64,000 bases of DNA from Agrypnia vestita. Taxonomy: Eukaryota; Arthropoda; Insecta; Trichoptera; Phryganeidae. Position numbers and translations under genes: made by a program. Shown piece by piece: positions 1-13,329 of the stretch. Each line of letters starts with the position of its first letter. Within the stretch, counting starts at the first letter, position 1. Where the stretch lies: positions 124,001-188,000 of the forward strand of contig JADDOH010000292.1 in assembly GCA_016648135.1 (NCBI GenBank). The letters run 5' to 3'. The notes beneath the pieces are model-generated. The model had not been told where the DNA came from. It was given only the letters and a program-made list of their open reading frames with translations, and did not search any database.

Positions 1-14
1 ATTTTTGATTTTTT

Positions 15-709
15 GAATTTTAATGGTTTGTTCAAATTGGAATCACTACAAATGAATAATGACTCCGACGCGTGCAGTAGGCACGAAACCTGATTCAATG
101 AGAAAGGGAGTATAATAAAAACTTGGTTTTTATGGGTTAGTTTTTAATTTATACACATTTTATATAAATTTATTGCATTAAGTATTTTCTATACTTATCA
201 ATGTCTGTCTATTCTCTATACAAATCTACGCCGTTTGACCGATCTTTGTTTGACACAAATTTCTTTTTCTTTAAAACCAGGCAGGTAATAAAGGCGACAT
301 TCTTCCCATCCCATCTCAACCAATCCCGCCGATATATTTTCTATAAAAAACTAACCCATAAAAACCAAGTTTTTATTTTACTCCCTTTCTTTGTAAATTA
401 AGTTTACCATAATTTAATAATTGATTAACTGAAAATGAAATGTGTCTAGACAAATATCAATGTCAAATATCTATCTCTAAAATATGTCTTTTTTATTTGA
501 TTTCTTCCCAAAAAACCGAAGTGTGCTATCATCATCTACGAACTAATTGTCATAAATTTTCGAAATTTGTAGTGAAGTACCTATTATAGCTACCGACGAA
601 GTAATTCAAATTTTAAATATTCCGTGATGTTATCGGGCCACCTGCGCCGTTGACCTTTTGTAATCAAACTTTTGTAATGATTCCAATTTGAAAAAACCAT
701 TAAAATTTC
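15..709. repeat. Large interrupted inverted repeat
   Basis: Two separate stretches match in inverted orientation: 101-147 pairs with 344-390 (about one mismatch) and 15-52 pairs with 671-709. The arms enclose the start of the Helentron-like repeat, so this looks like a foldback or an inverted insertion. Confidence 0.7.
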
Positions 710-1061
710 TAAATATCCAAAATTATACTATAATTATTATTACTTTTTAACGAAAATTTGAAAGATCTTTTTGATCGTCGCCACAAGTCTGCTTGCAAAG
801 TTTCAGCTCGATTGGATCACGGGAAAAGGGTTAAAAATCTATACTGTTTGACCGATCCAACCCAAATTTTTAGGACCCGGCGATTAATATAGGCTACATT
901 TTCTCCCTGGAAACGCCATGCATTCCAGCCTAGATTAAATGGAAACATTATTTTATAAGAGGCTCTGCAAAACAATTAGACCTTTGTTTTCCCCTCACTA
1001 ACTTATTTAATCTTATTAACTTAATCCTCGAATCGTGCAACCCTGGGTACGAACAGCTAGT
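188..1061 (+). mobile_element. Helentron-like non-autonomous repeat, interrupted
   Basis: The sequence starts TCTATACTTATCAATGTCTG and ends GTACGAACAGCTAGT. The same starts and ends bound the repeats at 13330-13945 and, inverted, 34481-34980. The inside carries units with CCGTTTGACCGATC and GGTAATAAAGGCGACATT. About 344-830 is foreign, so the element was interrupted. A CTAG-T end after a GC-rich hairpin-like stretch fits the Helitron/Helentron (HINE) class; no Rep/helicase coding is present. Confidence 0.5.
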
Positions 1062-2822
1062 ATTATATAATACTAAATGGTTTAATACATTATGATTAGA
1101 TTTTTTCACTGATACTGTCATGTTAATGATTGTTATATGGCACTATATGATTTAATTTTTTTTTAACTCAATTATACTATGCAATACACAAACACTCATT
1201 ATTACTAAATGTTGTCAAACTATCTCGTGTATAAAAGTTGTCAAAATTTCCTAAAGGATATATAATGTACAATTTAGAAACCGTTGAAATCCTTTAAATA
1301 TGAATTCCAAGAAAATACTTATGATAAACATCACATTACGTACAAATACATGAAGTTAGGTTCCTTCCCGTTAATGATAAAAAAAACCATCCCCACAATA
1401 CGATCCTTTCCTCTACACAATTGATAACATTCTGTATTCAGGTAAGTAATTGATTATTTATTTATTAACGAGAAACTAACAGTAAAAATAAAAATCAGGT
1501 TACACATGAATATTAAATAGCACAGAAACCCCCTTACAAGTTTCCATACAAGTTATGTATTAAAATATAACTTAACAATTTACAAAAAAATAAATAAAAT
1601 GAAGGGCAAAAGTTAAAAACCAACGAAGAGAGTAAAATAATTAAAGATGAAAGGGGTATCAGTAATGGGGAAGACAGATCTAATTTGAAAAAAAGAGAAA
1701 AAGAAATATAGCATAAAGATATGTGAGCTCATATACATATACGGGGTCTGGACAAAAGAAAGAAGCTGTATTAAAAAAAAAGGATTTGTGACTTAGGTGA
1801 CTATACAAGAGTTTTAAAATCATTGATTGATGAATTGAAAAGTTCCAAGTCACTGAATATCGTGTTAAAGAAATCAGACGAGCGATATATAAAAGCAATA
1901 TATTTAACCTGATGATGGGGCTGCTTCTCTCGAAACAACAGTAGTGGCAAAATAATTCGACGTGTGTGTAGGACGAGGCTTAATTTAGAGTAAATTAAAA
2001 TATTGATATTGCGATCTGCGGTGAATGATTCGTACTCCCGTGGCATTTGGATTTGGAAAAATTTGAAATATATATAAAGTATTATGAATTTCTAAAAAAA
2101 TATAGGGTGTATTTAATAATTAATGTTTTTAAGGTATTCTATGTGATCAGGCTTCAAGCCTTGAAATTTGGCGAGAAGAAACTCACCTTTCTCAAATTAT
2201 GAGGCGAGGTCTTATCGATATTGAAAAGGTGTTAAATATCTTACCAAAGCGTTACTTGAGAGGGGGTTAATTCACCACGACTGCACTTAAAGTTGGTTAT
2301 TGAGATGAGCGGAGTTTCTTCGGGGGAACTATTTGCTAAAGATTTGGCAGTGGGATGTGGGGGAGCACGAAGTTCCCGGGAAATGGGATGGATTTAACGG
2401 TGTCGTGAATGATTTGCACATTTTCGTTCAATCGGGCATTAAGATGTTTAGTCCAATCGATTTAACATTTGGAAATTGCAAAATATTTGAGCTTTAATAA
2501 GTTATTTAAACAGTTGATTTATCCTGTTTTATCAAGCAACCTCAAATATTTATTAATTGACGCTCTATAGGACTTTTAAAATAGATAGGTAAGTGTACAA
2601 TAACAGAATATATAGTTTAAAGAGAAAAAAACAATAATATATATGGTTACATAATTAAATTACAACATAGAATTTTATTTATATATTTAATATTGCATAC
2701 AGTTTATTACATTTAATTTTATTCTAGTTTATAAAAAACTATAATTAATACATACATATTATTTGCTATACCTCTCCAAAAAGAGACTAAATCTTGTGTT
2801 TGGAGAAGGACTTACACTTGTA
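1062..2822. other. No gene recognised
   Basis: AT-rich DNA with short ORFs lacking recognisable motifs. A somewhat more GC-rich patch at about 2,140-2,410 shows nothing codable. Confidence 0.5.
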
Positions 2823-2916
2823 TACAGGGTTATTTGGAAACATTAATAACCTCGCAGGACTATATTCTTGCCTTGATTATGAGTTGAAAATGTTCAAGCT
2901 ATCATGACATTACATA
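2823..2916 (+). repeat. Truncated end of the palindromic TA-flanked MITE
   Basis: After a TA it begins CAGGGTTATTTGGAAACATT and continues with the cytosine-poor block ATGAGTTGAAAATGTTCAAG, matching the left arm of the complete palindrome at 53106-53643. Homology stops at about 2916. Confidence 0.65.
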
Positions 2917-2963
2917 TTTTGTAAACATGCAATTAAAAAATATTTTTTCTTTATTGTCTCATC

Positions 2964-3006
2964 TAATTAGATATATATATATATATATATAGATATATAT
3001 ATATAT
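2964..3006. repeat. (AT)n microsatellite
   Basis: A run of alternating AT with two GA-type interruptions. Confidence 0.9.
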
Positions 3007-4830
3007 CTGCGGGAAAACGACGTGATGGCTGGTTAGAAAATCTCACACTCGAAATTACACATTTTTTTAAAACTTACCTCAGTTGCTTGTTTTCATATAC
3101 TTTTTAACGAATATGAAACTTAACGCAAAAATTAAAACTTTTAATAAAAAATAAAGTGATGTGAAATTATATCATGAGTGATTTAATAATGTGTGATTTC
3201 TTTCTGCGTAATTTCATATCAACACCGTCATATTTAAGTTACAAAATCTTAAAGATGCAAGTTGCATCTATGTTGAACAGATAAAAATGGAGTAATGAAT
3301 TATATTTTAATAACTAAAAGAAAAAGTTTTTTATATGATTTTATTTAACTCTATCTCTTAGTTTGTTTGTTGTGGTGGGGTCTTGTTATTGATGTTTTAC
3401 CAACTGCCCGACTAGCTACAGTTCTGAAACTTTCAACGTGTACATTTAGTGGATGACTGTACGTTATCAAATCATTTTTGACATAATTTGATCATTTTAT
3501 CGATTAAAATGGATAATTTTACATTATTATTGAACATTTAATGCCTACGTTACTTCGAGATTCATCAATATTGATATGAAAAAATATTTTCATCCATCAA
3601 AAGAGCATGGCTTTACAATTTTTATTTGTTTACTTGTCTTACATTATGACAGGTAACATAGCCGAAATCAGTGCCTAGTACGAGGATAGATCTCTTCATA
3701 CAGCGATTTACGATACAGACAGAAACACATGTCTCATTTTATCCCCTTTCTCTTACTATTCCCATATTTGTCACTTGTTCGCCGCGCTTCGGATAAGGGG
3801 TGCGATATATAAATCTCGCAGTTTTCTCATACACTCGTACGGGGAACCGAAATGAAAAGGGAATAAAGAGGGAAGAAATATTGGGAGCAGTGTGACACTA
3901 TTGGAAGATGTTTCGCGTGAGTAGGGCAATGAAAGCACCGTAAAAACTTCGACATTGTGTCAACATCACACTCGCCGGTCGGGAAAACCACAAAACATAC
4001 ATTTGCAGATAATGTATGTGTCTATTTCAACCGTGCTTCGTTTCCTGAGTGTTAAATAAAAATGGTGGGACAAATGGTAATATTTTGTATTCACGATAAT
4101 TTTTTTTTAAATAATAAGATTTTTTGCAATTCAATTGAATACTGGAAATGAGTAAAGCACTATGTGCGAGAATGCTCATTTTAAGGTACAAGTTGAAAAG
4201 CTAATTTAGTCTTTTTCGTGCTTTATGCCCTATTTTACACATATTTTCATAAATATTTTCAACAATATTACACGCCGGTACCTCACGTGAGTTAGTCATT
4301 TTAATACTTAAAACTATAAAATACTCATGTCATTTAGTGCCTTATTTATAAAAAAAATAACGCGACATTTAATACTCATGCGATATGCATTCCCTTATAA
4401 TTAGGAAATTAACACAGATAGAACTTCAATGCTGTGTTTAATTTATTGACGAAGGCATATAGTACTAACCTGTATACTTATCTTTAAAAAAATATTTTTG
4501 GCACTAAGTGCTTTATGTATTTCCAGTATTTAATTCAAGAACTAGACGGCAAAACTGGGTACAAAATCAATATTCATAATGTTAAGATTGTAAAGTACCT
4601 ATGTATCCAACCACAAATACAATATGCAACTACATGAGATTCGATTTCTTTTCGAAGCATTAAAACCAAACTGTTTACTTGCAAACCCACAATTTGAATA
4701 ATTCACTGTCACTGGCAAAGAAGTAACGTTATTCTAATAAAATAACTTAATATTACTGTCATAGTAACATTATGTCATAGTAATACCAAATCTAAATAAT
4801 GTAAAATCTGACGACATTAAGAAGGATATT
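3007..4830. other. No gene recognised
   Basis: No repeat family or coding region could be supported. About 3,700-3,990 has clearly higher GC than its surroundings and no long ORF. Confidence 0.45.
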
Positions 4831-4831
4831 A

Positions 4832-5200
4832 TAGTTCAACAGGAATAGAATTCAACTTACAATAGAAAGATTCTGGGTTCAAATCTCAGTAGATCTTTAA
4901 GTTCAGGGAACAACGTGGTGTGCAATATTTTCTGGGCTATCCTGCCGTAAATCCGACCTATCGGATTCCACTGCATGGTCATCATTGTGACTGATGTCGC
5001 TGATTTGATTTATGAGTATTGGCTTCAGACATCCTGTCTAAAGCTGGATGTATCATTATTGGTGTTGTATTAAGTACAGGTTTGCAATATTGTGTCTAAA
5101 GAAGGGTGTATCTGTGCATATGCATCTCGTGGTAATACCGTGCCGGAGACGGAATATTGCATTATGTGTATGTTCCATCTAATACCAGAACTATGCGCAA
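4832..5200 (+). mobile_element. Probable tRNA-derived SINE
   Basis: A box A-like TAGTTCAACAGG is followed by a box B-like GGGTTCAAATCTC about 45 nt later, then a non-tRNA body of about 300 nt. Only one copy was seen here, so the boundaries are estimates. Confidence 0.4.
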
Positions 5201-5440
5201 GTTGGTTTGCTGTACAAAATGTGATATCCATATATAAAAGGCCTAGAAATCTCTAGACATAAATTTCCGAACGACTACGAAATCCCTCTAACCTATTTCT
5301 AATAATTTGATGTCACAATATTTTACGCAAATATAACGTTTTCTAGAAGTTAAAATAAATCGTTTAATATGATTGTGTTATTTTCAAAATTGAAGTACCA
5401 AAAATTTAACTAATTAAAATAAGAGTAGAGTAGCTTGGTC

Positions 5441-5592
5441 TTGTGGTTAGGATTCTCGCCTCGTGATCCAAAGGTCGCGGGTTCGGACCTCAGTCCAGAC
5501 CAGCAAGTTAGTCCTATTTTTATAGCACAAGCGTTTAGCTTAGTTTGAAAGTAGTAAGAATATTGATGTGACACGTATTCCTTGTTCGCGTC
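5441..5592 (+). mobile_element. tRNA-headed SINE, copy 1
   Basis: The head has box A (GTCTTGTGGTTAGGATTC) and box B (GCGGGTTCGGACC). The body, from AGTCCTATTTTTATAGCACA to GTTCGCGTCTCTATTT, recurs at 33420-33520, which shows a dispersed family. It ends in a short A-run. Confidence 0.7.
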
Positions 5593-5599
5593 TCTATTT

Positions 5600-7980
5600 A
5601 AAAAAAATATATTAGAATAACACCATTCAGAATGTTTCGAAATATTCCGTTGATTTTACATTTGAGATAATAAATAAATTGAAGGTGTAACGTAGGCTCA
5701 GAAAAATACTATAATTAAAAATAACTTTCAAATTTCTTATAACTGTATTACATGCTAATGCATAAACACACTTCAACCAACTGGTTTGGCCAATGTGTTG
5801 AATGAGGGGTGAAGCGGGAGGTGTGGCTGAGTTGGACCGCAATTTGGACGGAGGACTGCCAATTCTCATCATTTTATCCTGTTCCTTACTATCTTCCACC
5901 TTTTGACCGCAAACGCCTTTTCAGACGCCAGAAATTTCAAACTGAACAAAACTTCATTCATTGATAATGTAATGAAGAATTCAAAAATTTTTGAGAGAAA
6001 AATAAGCTTAAAAAATGGCAAGAACCATATTTATAAATATATAAATTTAAAAAAATATTTTTTTACACCTTGTTGAGGTAAAAACCTTAAAAAATACTTC
6101 ATCTAACATAAATCCCCAAAGAAAATAAAAAAATGTTACGTAAATAACGAAACAGATGCAATAAATTAGTTAGGAAACCCTGTCTTAATATAAAAATCCT
6201 TTATGAAATTTATAAAAATATATATCTTTTAGACACGCTTCATCGTACAAATGCTGACCAAAGCCATAAATCTCGTTTCATTCGTTTTTCGGTGACCCGA
6301 AACTTTCTGTGTTTTGAAAAATAAAAGAAATTTATTTAACTCTGAGTATGAACATATTTCATCTGAAATTAATTTTTTTTTGTCTCCCATTTTCCCAGCT
6401 GAATTTATAAATGAAAATCAGGGAAATATTTACAGGTAAGAATTCATTAGATAAATCTTATTTATTTATACCAAAATAAATTACAAACGTCACTGAAAAA
6501 ATGCAAAGATTTTTTAAAAAATAAAACGCTGCCGTTACAATATGAACCCGTGAACACCTTAAAAATGGGTAAAACATGGTTTTTCTTTTGAAATTATCAA
6601 ATTATTATCAAAGTTATCAATTACCAATAAATATGTTGCTGTAAAGTATATATATTTATAGATATATGTCGTTATATATTATATATTACTATATAATATC
6701 ACAGACCACCAAAATATATAGACATAAAATAACGTTAACTTCTTCAAATACAGTCTGGTGCCATGGCTGGTTCCAATACTGAATATTTATGTAAAATATC
6801 TGTCGATAAACTGATTTTATAGTACATCCTCTAGGTATAATCATCCGGCAGAGTGAGTAAATTTCACATTTTTTTCTCATATTTTCTCTTGCGTTTTTTA
6901 TCACATCTTTGTACAGAAATGTATTGTTTTAAAATTTACTCATTAGGTTATATATATTTAAAATACGGATTTCTCATTAAAATGGTTCAAACTAAATTAT
7001 ATAATTAATGAATAAATTACCATACCTATGATGTTTTAAAAATGATGAAAATTGCTCCACTTTGTGGGCCTTTTATGACTGAATGGCCTGGTGAGATGTC
7101 TTTTTTTTTCAATAACATTACAAAATTAACGATTATACTAAATTCATCAAAATTATTGCAAAATCTGTTAGTTTGGTAACTTACAATTTATGTTTTGTAA
7201 AACACTATTATTTTAAAATATTCTATTTTTTGTTTAGTTTCTTCAACTCTTTTTACATGGTCGATAATGTCAAAGATATGGGAATAAAAATTGTCAAATT
7301 TTCTCACTTTGCAGGGCGATTGCCGATAAATTGTTGACGATAAATTTGTTTTTTACATCTCATCATTTATCAGGTTTTGATTACTTTACATTTATATGCC
7401 ACAGGAAAGATGAAAAGTTGGGCAGGTGATGTATCTGGAGTACTGTTTCTTGGATTGTGGATGTCGTAAGTCGTTACCGACACCCATTTAGATGGGACAT
7501 GTCAAAAATCACACGCACCGGCTAAACGATATTTTCGGTTTAAACCAACTATTATCCTATAAACAAAGTTGTATTATCCATAAACCAATTAAATTATTGA
7601 TGGATTTGGCTTTAAATTGTAGAGATTATTCACGATGTTCATTAGATTAGGAAAAACGTTAATCTTGTTACTTCTACGAGAATTTAATTATATTTTTATA
7701 TTTTTCAATAATATCTTTCAATACTATCTTCAATACAATCACCCTTATACCAGTTCAGCTCATTTTGTCAGTACCTAAACCAATTAATTATTTATATTTA
7801 AAATTAGTCAGTTTGATACTTCACCTGTCGATGAGAGCTTCTGTTTCTCTTGAAATATAAGTAATGAGCAATTCAAAAATATAATTAAATTCACGTTGAG
7901 GTAAAAAAGTTAATGTTTTTTCTATTTTAATGATTATTCTGTAAACCAAGTTGATACAATCGGATCCGAGGGCCAATTGC
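5600..7980. other. No gene recognised
   Basis: AT-rich sequence without credible coding. Fragments near 7,530-7,610 and 7,938-7,960 (AAACCAAGTTGATACAA) resemble ends of the CCGGTT MITE found at 15382-15525. Confidence 0.4.
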
Positions 7981-8010
7981 ATCACCTTCATATTTCAATT
8001 TTATAGTTAT

Positions 8011-8065
8011 CTTTTGTTTAAAGCTTTGAACGAACTGTTACTATGAACCAAGTCGATACAACCGG
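8011..8065 (+). repeat. Half copy of the CCGG-ended MITE
   Basis: TTTGAACGAACTGTTACTAT followed by GAACCAAGTCGATACAACCG and GCCC matches the right end of the MITE at 15382-15525. The left end was not found. Confidence 0.5.
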
Positions 8066-8499
8066 CCCTAATGAAAGAAGGATTTCCCCACAAACATGCA
8101 TGATGTCTGTCGGCTTTCCTTGCGCATAAATATTTATCGAGTCCGTGGGCCGGCGGGCTTTTAATTATGCAATCATGGCCAGGGCGGAGAGACAAAGGTC
8201 CGGCTTTTGGGACCCCCACTCCGCAGGGTTTTTTGATGTTGGCGACCTTTGTGTAAAAGGTAAAAGCGCAAACCATCATGGCAACACAGAACATTAAACC
8301 TTATTTTGGCGAGGAAATTCCATTGCTGTAGAAAGTAATATTAAAAATAATATAAGCATTTTATTTTAGAGTTTACGACGGATCGTCTCGGCAAAGCCGA
8401 CACAGTAAAGATACACCTTGCCTGAATAGATATGCATACTACTATGTATGTGGAAATAGTAAAAATACTTCTTTTTCTAGTACTAGTTCGGTTATTGGA

Positions 8500-8770
8500 C
8501 GTTAGGTTAGGTTATTTTGTAGGTAATATCTGAGGAAAAATGTGTAAATCGTAGACAACATACAAGGTTTACATGAAAAATTTATATTTATAGACGAAAG
8601 AAATATGATGAATATTGAATGTACGTAGTTTTTGTATTTTAGATTGTTAGGTTAGATTATTAGGTTTGGTTAGATTAAGTTATAAGGTTTGATTAGGTTA
8701 GGTTATTAGGTTTGGTTAGGGTAGGTTATTATGTTTGGTTAGGTTAGGTTATTAGATTTGGTTTGTTTAA
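8500..8770 (+). repeat. Interstitial degenerate TTAGG telomere-type repeats
   Basis: Repeated GGTTAGGTTATTAGGTTTGG-type units occur at 8,502-8,515 and 8,645-8,765. TTAGG is the ancestral insect telomere repeat. The copies are interrupted and mutated, so this is an internal remnant, not an active end. Confidence 0.65.
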
Positions 8771-8976
8771 TTAAGTTAATAATTTAAAGAAAATAGTAAA
8801 TTTAAAACTACATTCGTAAAAATGATATTTTATGATCAATTTTGGAAAAGTAAACTTTTATATTGGAGACAAAATTGATGCTGTGTGCATCACGATGAAT
8901 GGGACCAATTTCCGTTCTGACGTATTCCAGTGCAAATGTTAATAATTCAGGAAAATGTCATATATGTACATATTAA

Positions 8977-10233
8977 GGGGATTTTTAAAAATGTGTAGTC
9001 AGGATTTTTAAAAATCGATTTTTTTTTGGTATTTTCTTAAAGAAAAATGTTTCAAAAATATTGTGTGAAAATATCAACTCGATCCGGTTATTAGTTTTAA
9101 AGATATCCAACGATAACTATAGGGCCCTCCGCTGCCGCCCGTACTGATACGCGGATGCTACTAGAGCCGGCCGGGCTGACAAACGGCGCGACTGCTGCGG
9201 AACGCGGTCGGTTTTTTACCTGTTTAATTCTAAGAATAATGTACGAAATTTCTTTTATACTTCTACTTTGAGACATAAGACCCTTTAGGCTAACTGAGAT
9301 TCGATTTAGTGTTAGTACTTCAGTGGCAGTGAAACCCAGCAGTCGATAGGTAATTGTGCGTGTATTATAATCATTTTCAAAAATTTATAATGAGACGTCA
9401 TGAAGGTATGCAAGGAATATTAATGATTACCAATGCATAGGATTAAATAATGGCCCTAATGTACACCAGTATGCTGAAAAACTCGATATAGAGCGCATAA
9501 AGATTGCTGACTAACGTGCAAATCAGGTCACTCGAGAAGGCAAAATGATACGTAGATAAAAAAAATAGACATCTTGGAGGCTTACACATCGGCAGAAGAT
9601 TTATTATACGTACCAGAAATAGTCGACTCTATATAAGTAATTTTTTAAATTGTATTTATATTAATTATTTATGCATAAAACTTTAAACGCGTTTTTCTCA
9701 AAATAACGTTTTCAAAAGCGGTGTCCACGATATATTAAAAACTACTCGACAGATTTAAAATAATTTTTTTTTATATCATATTTTAGGCATTAAAAACTTG
9801 TGCTTAATCGAAGGATTTATTTTGTGACTGAAACTTTTTTTTTTATAAATAATAAATGAGTGATTTTTTCCCTCAAAATTCATAATTTAGCTTTCAAAGA
9901 CCGCCATTTTGCTAAATTTGAAAAAAAATAAAAAACTTCAATTAAGCACAAGATTAACTATTGAACTACTAATTTCTTTTTGTTTCATTAAATTTAGATA
10001 AACCACTAAGAAGCACTGATGGACACCGCGAGGCACTACTTGCAAAACACGGGTCAAGAAACGAGATTCTATGGTAGTCCAATATTAATTATTTTATTTG
10101 AAATTTTCGGTATAGTTACTTAAAATATAGTGTAAAACATTGGTATTATGAATTGAATCAAAACATTAAACAACCGTTCAAAAAAAATTTTTGAAAATGT
10201 CTATTTTTTGCGCCTCTGACTACACGTAACCCC
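8977..10233. mobile_element. Kolobok-like DNA transposon remnant with TTAA duplication
   Basis: The element lies between TTAA at 8973-8976 and TTAA at 10234-10237. Both ends start GGGG and share TGTAGTCAG about 12 nt in (right end read in reverse: GGGGTTACGTGTAGTCAGAG). A TTAA target and a G-run at the end fit Kolobok. Between 9390 and 9620 a shattered reading frame keeps motifs like GPNVHQYAEKLD, probably a transposase relic. A GC-rich island sits at 9121-9210. Confidence 0.6.
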
Positions 10234-10563
10234 TTAAAAAGAATATTCCTTTGAAAAAAACAAATAATATAAATAAACTAATAAAAATAAACAAAAATTC
10301 TAATAAAAAAATATATATATTATTACTAACGGCGACATCTATACTGGTTTTTGAGAATGAAAAATTTCAACCACAGCGGTAGTAAAAATACAATTCACAT
10401 TTGAAACAAGTTGTGAAAAGTTAACATATATACAATTTCTGAAAATTTGATAAGTCTGTTTTATCATGGGGGAATCGGTGAACGTTACATTATGTAAAGG
10501 GATCACTTAAGCCAGCCGTGCGATAATTGAAGAAAATGAATTAATGAATAGTATATAAAAATA

Positions 10564-11250
10564 CTAGTAGGCAATGAATGTTTGGAACAAGTAGATGAGT
10601 TTGTGTACTTGGGAAGTATGTTCGATAGAAGAGGGAATGTTGAGAAAGATATAGAGAGGAGAGTGACTGCCGGGAATAGGGTGAACGGTGCTTTGAATGC
10701 AATAATTTCTAATAGAAATATGTCTACCGAGGCAAAACTGGCGGTACATAAGGGAGTTCTGGTACCGACACTAATGTATGGAAGTGAAGCCTGGAGCCGG
10801 CAGAAGAGGAACGAAAGTAGATTGAATGCAGTGGAGATGAGGTCCCTTAGACGTATGTGTGGTAAATCCATGTATGATAGAGTAAAGAATGAAGATATTA
10901 GGAATGAATGTAAAGCTGATCGTAGCATAATACAGAGAATAAAAATAGGGTCACTCAGCGGGTTTGAGCACGTTGAGCGAATGAATGAGGAAAGAATGGT
11001 AAGAAAGATATATGATGCAAGTGTTGACGGCGCCAGAAAGAGAGGGCGACCACGGAAGATGTGGCATGACCAGATTAACCAGATACTGGAAGATGGTCCT
11101 GTTAGAAGCCTGAACAACCGTCGAGCTTGCATGCGAAGATGTATGAATGTAGACGAAGCGAAATTTGTATGTCGGGACAGAAGAGTATGGCGCTCTATCC
11201 TCTATGCCTAACCCCACGGGCGAAACGGCGTGATGGTAAGTAAGTAAGTA
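10564..11250 (+). pseudogene. 5'-truncated RTE-like LINE: reverse transcriptase C-terminal segment
   Basis: An open frame from the first base to the stop at 11209-11211 encodes the C-terminal end of a non-LTR retrotransposon polyprotein (LVYLGSMF-like start, VLVPTLMYGSEAW, RSLRRMCGKSM, RKRGRPRKMWHDQI, NRRACMRRCMNVDEAKFVC). The tail is a (TAAG)n run. An 11-bp target duplication ATATAAAAATA flanks it (10553-10563 and 11251-11261), so the truncated copy is one insertion event. The catalytic YADD part of the polymerase is absent, so it cannot move on its own. Related copies lie at 38581-38850 and 46683-47185. Confidence 0.85.
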
Positions 11251-11920
11251 ATATAAAAATATGAAACAAATACGATTTTTTTAATAGCAACCTTGTAACA
11301 TTTATCAAGTGGTATTGCTGGATTTAGAAGTCAGAATAATTCATAAGACGGCGCTTTTCATAAGACCTCCTGTGTACAGAAATAAACCATCCCACGAAAT
11401 ATGTCTAAAACTTGCAAATGGAAAAAAAAACATTATTCAAGCGGAATTTTCTGACATTTATACAAGGATAATATATTGTATTCTTGCGAGAAATATTGAA
11501 ACAGTTTAAACATGAAGAATCCTGTTAAATTATTTTGTAATTCATGTGAGGTTCATTTATTATAAAATAGTAGAAGTGTATTTGCGTTCTTGTTATAGAT
11601 CCAAAGGTCAACCAGCGACTGACCTATTTGTGGAACCTTTTCGATCTGTAACGCGAATGCAAGTACGCTTACTGAATCTTTTCGCGAGGGTTGATTTAAA
11701 GAATTTATACATTTAGGAGAAACTGTATTCAGTGAAGGCTAAAACTTATGCATTAGCAAGAGACAGTGAAATAAAGATTCACAATGAAATATAAAATGTC
11801 TGAAATCTTTCCTTTTTGCATATTTGTATAGTAAAGAATGAAGACGTCAGGAAATAATGTTTAATGTGTTAACTTTGTGGTTAGATGTGATTATTAATTT
11901 TAATTATTTAAGAACTCTGT

Positions 11921-11997
11921 TTAAACTACTTGAAGTAACTTTACGTCTAAATAAAATACACTACAAATAGACGTAAAGTTACTGCAAGTAGTTTATA
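11921..11997. repeat. Near-perfect hairpin
   Basis: Arms 11921-11949 and 11968-11997 pair (AGTAACTTTACGTCTA and its complement) with one mismatch and an 18-nt loop. Probably a small MITE. Confidence 0.75.
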
Positions 11998-12060
11998 TAA
12001 AGTTTTTAATTGATTAAAAGTAATTTATCATCAGGCCATTTTCTCACAACCTTGGTCATA

Positions 12061-12184
12061 GATTATAGACCACCACTGTTCTATCCCGGCACACCACTCT
12101 TGCGTTGTCCATTTTCGTCCAGGACAGGAAAGTATGACTTTCATCCTAGCTACCTTCCCTCGTGGGGAAACAGCGTGACGGTAT
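12061..12184. pseudogene. Inverted LINE tail fragment (possible twin-priming product)
   Basis: 12075-12120 matches the RTE-like tail in minus orientation (TCTATCCCGGCACACCACTC). 12120-12180 matches the same end in plus orientation (GACAGGAAAGTATGACTTTC, then GGGGAAACAGCGTGACGG). Two opposed pieces of one LINE end joined together fit an inversion made during target-primed reverse transcription. Confidence 0.45.
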
Positions 12185-13329
12185 AAATCAGTTTTCTGTT
12201 TGGGGAGTTCTCACCCTTCCAAATTAGCGTTCCATCCGATTGGGTTTTGAATCCCTCTGCCCGATGCAGACACAGAGCCCCTATTTTGCCCAAATTCACT
12301 ATTCAGGACTAATGTATTCTCCAAAACATGACTATTTAGGATGGCAGTAAGCGAGATTGGAGGCATATGTGCAACCACTCAACCATGCGAGTTTGACTAT
12401 TTAACATCTGACCCAGTTCTTCCGCAAGTTAAACATTGTTTATCACGACGTATTAAAATTACATCCACTGACATCAACCGATGAAGCTGTATCAATATTC
12501 TAAATGAGTAACAAAGTAACAAGATTGCTTTTGCTTCTTTCTAAAATTTAAATTAAACACAAGTATATAACATAATATTATATTGCTGTTATGTACAGAA
12601 CTGTCGTTATTTATTATTTAAAGATGGAGATAAAATAAAAAAATAATTAATATTATTGCATATGTTTTATCCCAACAAAATTAATTTTTATGGAATTTTA
12701 TGGAAAGTCGTATTTCATGCTGCACATTGTCTTTTGACGTATTTTTCAGCAACTTTAACATGAGAATTATGATTGTTAAAGATACAAGATACACACACAT
12801 CTGTGCCTACACACATACACACACTCTTTTATTCATAATGATTTATTTTGAAAAAAAACACGTCCACCAGTCTTTATTGTGTCAAGAATATAAAAATTAT
12901 TCCATGAAATAGATCAACATTCAATCAATACATTATTTGTTCGTAAAATTTTCGTAAAACAATCTATCCAAACGGATTAGATAAAATGTTTCCAAGCTTA
13001 TTTTATAATATATCGGTTGAATATTCCGACAAAAACTTAAATAACTGTGATCTTGTTTAAAATGTTGAATTAATTACACGTGATAAAGCTAATTTACCAC
13101 ATTACTAGCAGTTAAGCTCTCCCGATTGCTTGCCGCTAGTCCCTGCGGGCGGCTGTGCTGGCCGCTGTGCGCCTATTAGTATTTGCGAGTAATTGTCACC
13201 CATTGCATGCTGCTTTTATAACGATTCGGTTATTGTGTGCAACTGGTAATGGAAAAACTACACATAATACATATGGATGATCCGTCGTCGTAGATAATTC
13301 CGAGATTTAAATATTTCCAACCGTTTATA

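Noticed and set aside
10503..11132. 209-codon minus-strand ORF
   Set aside because: It is the antisense shadow of the LINE coding segment at 10564-11250.
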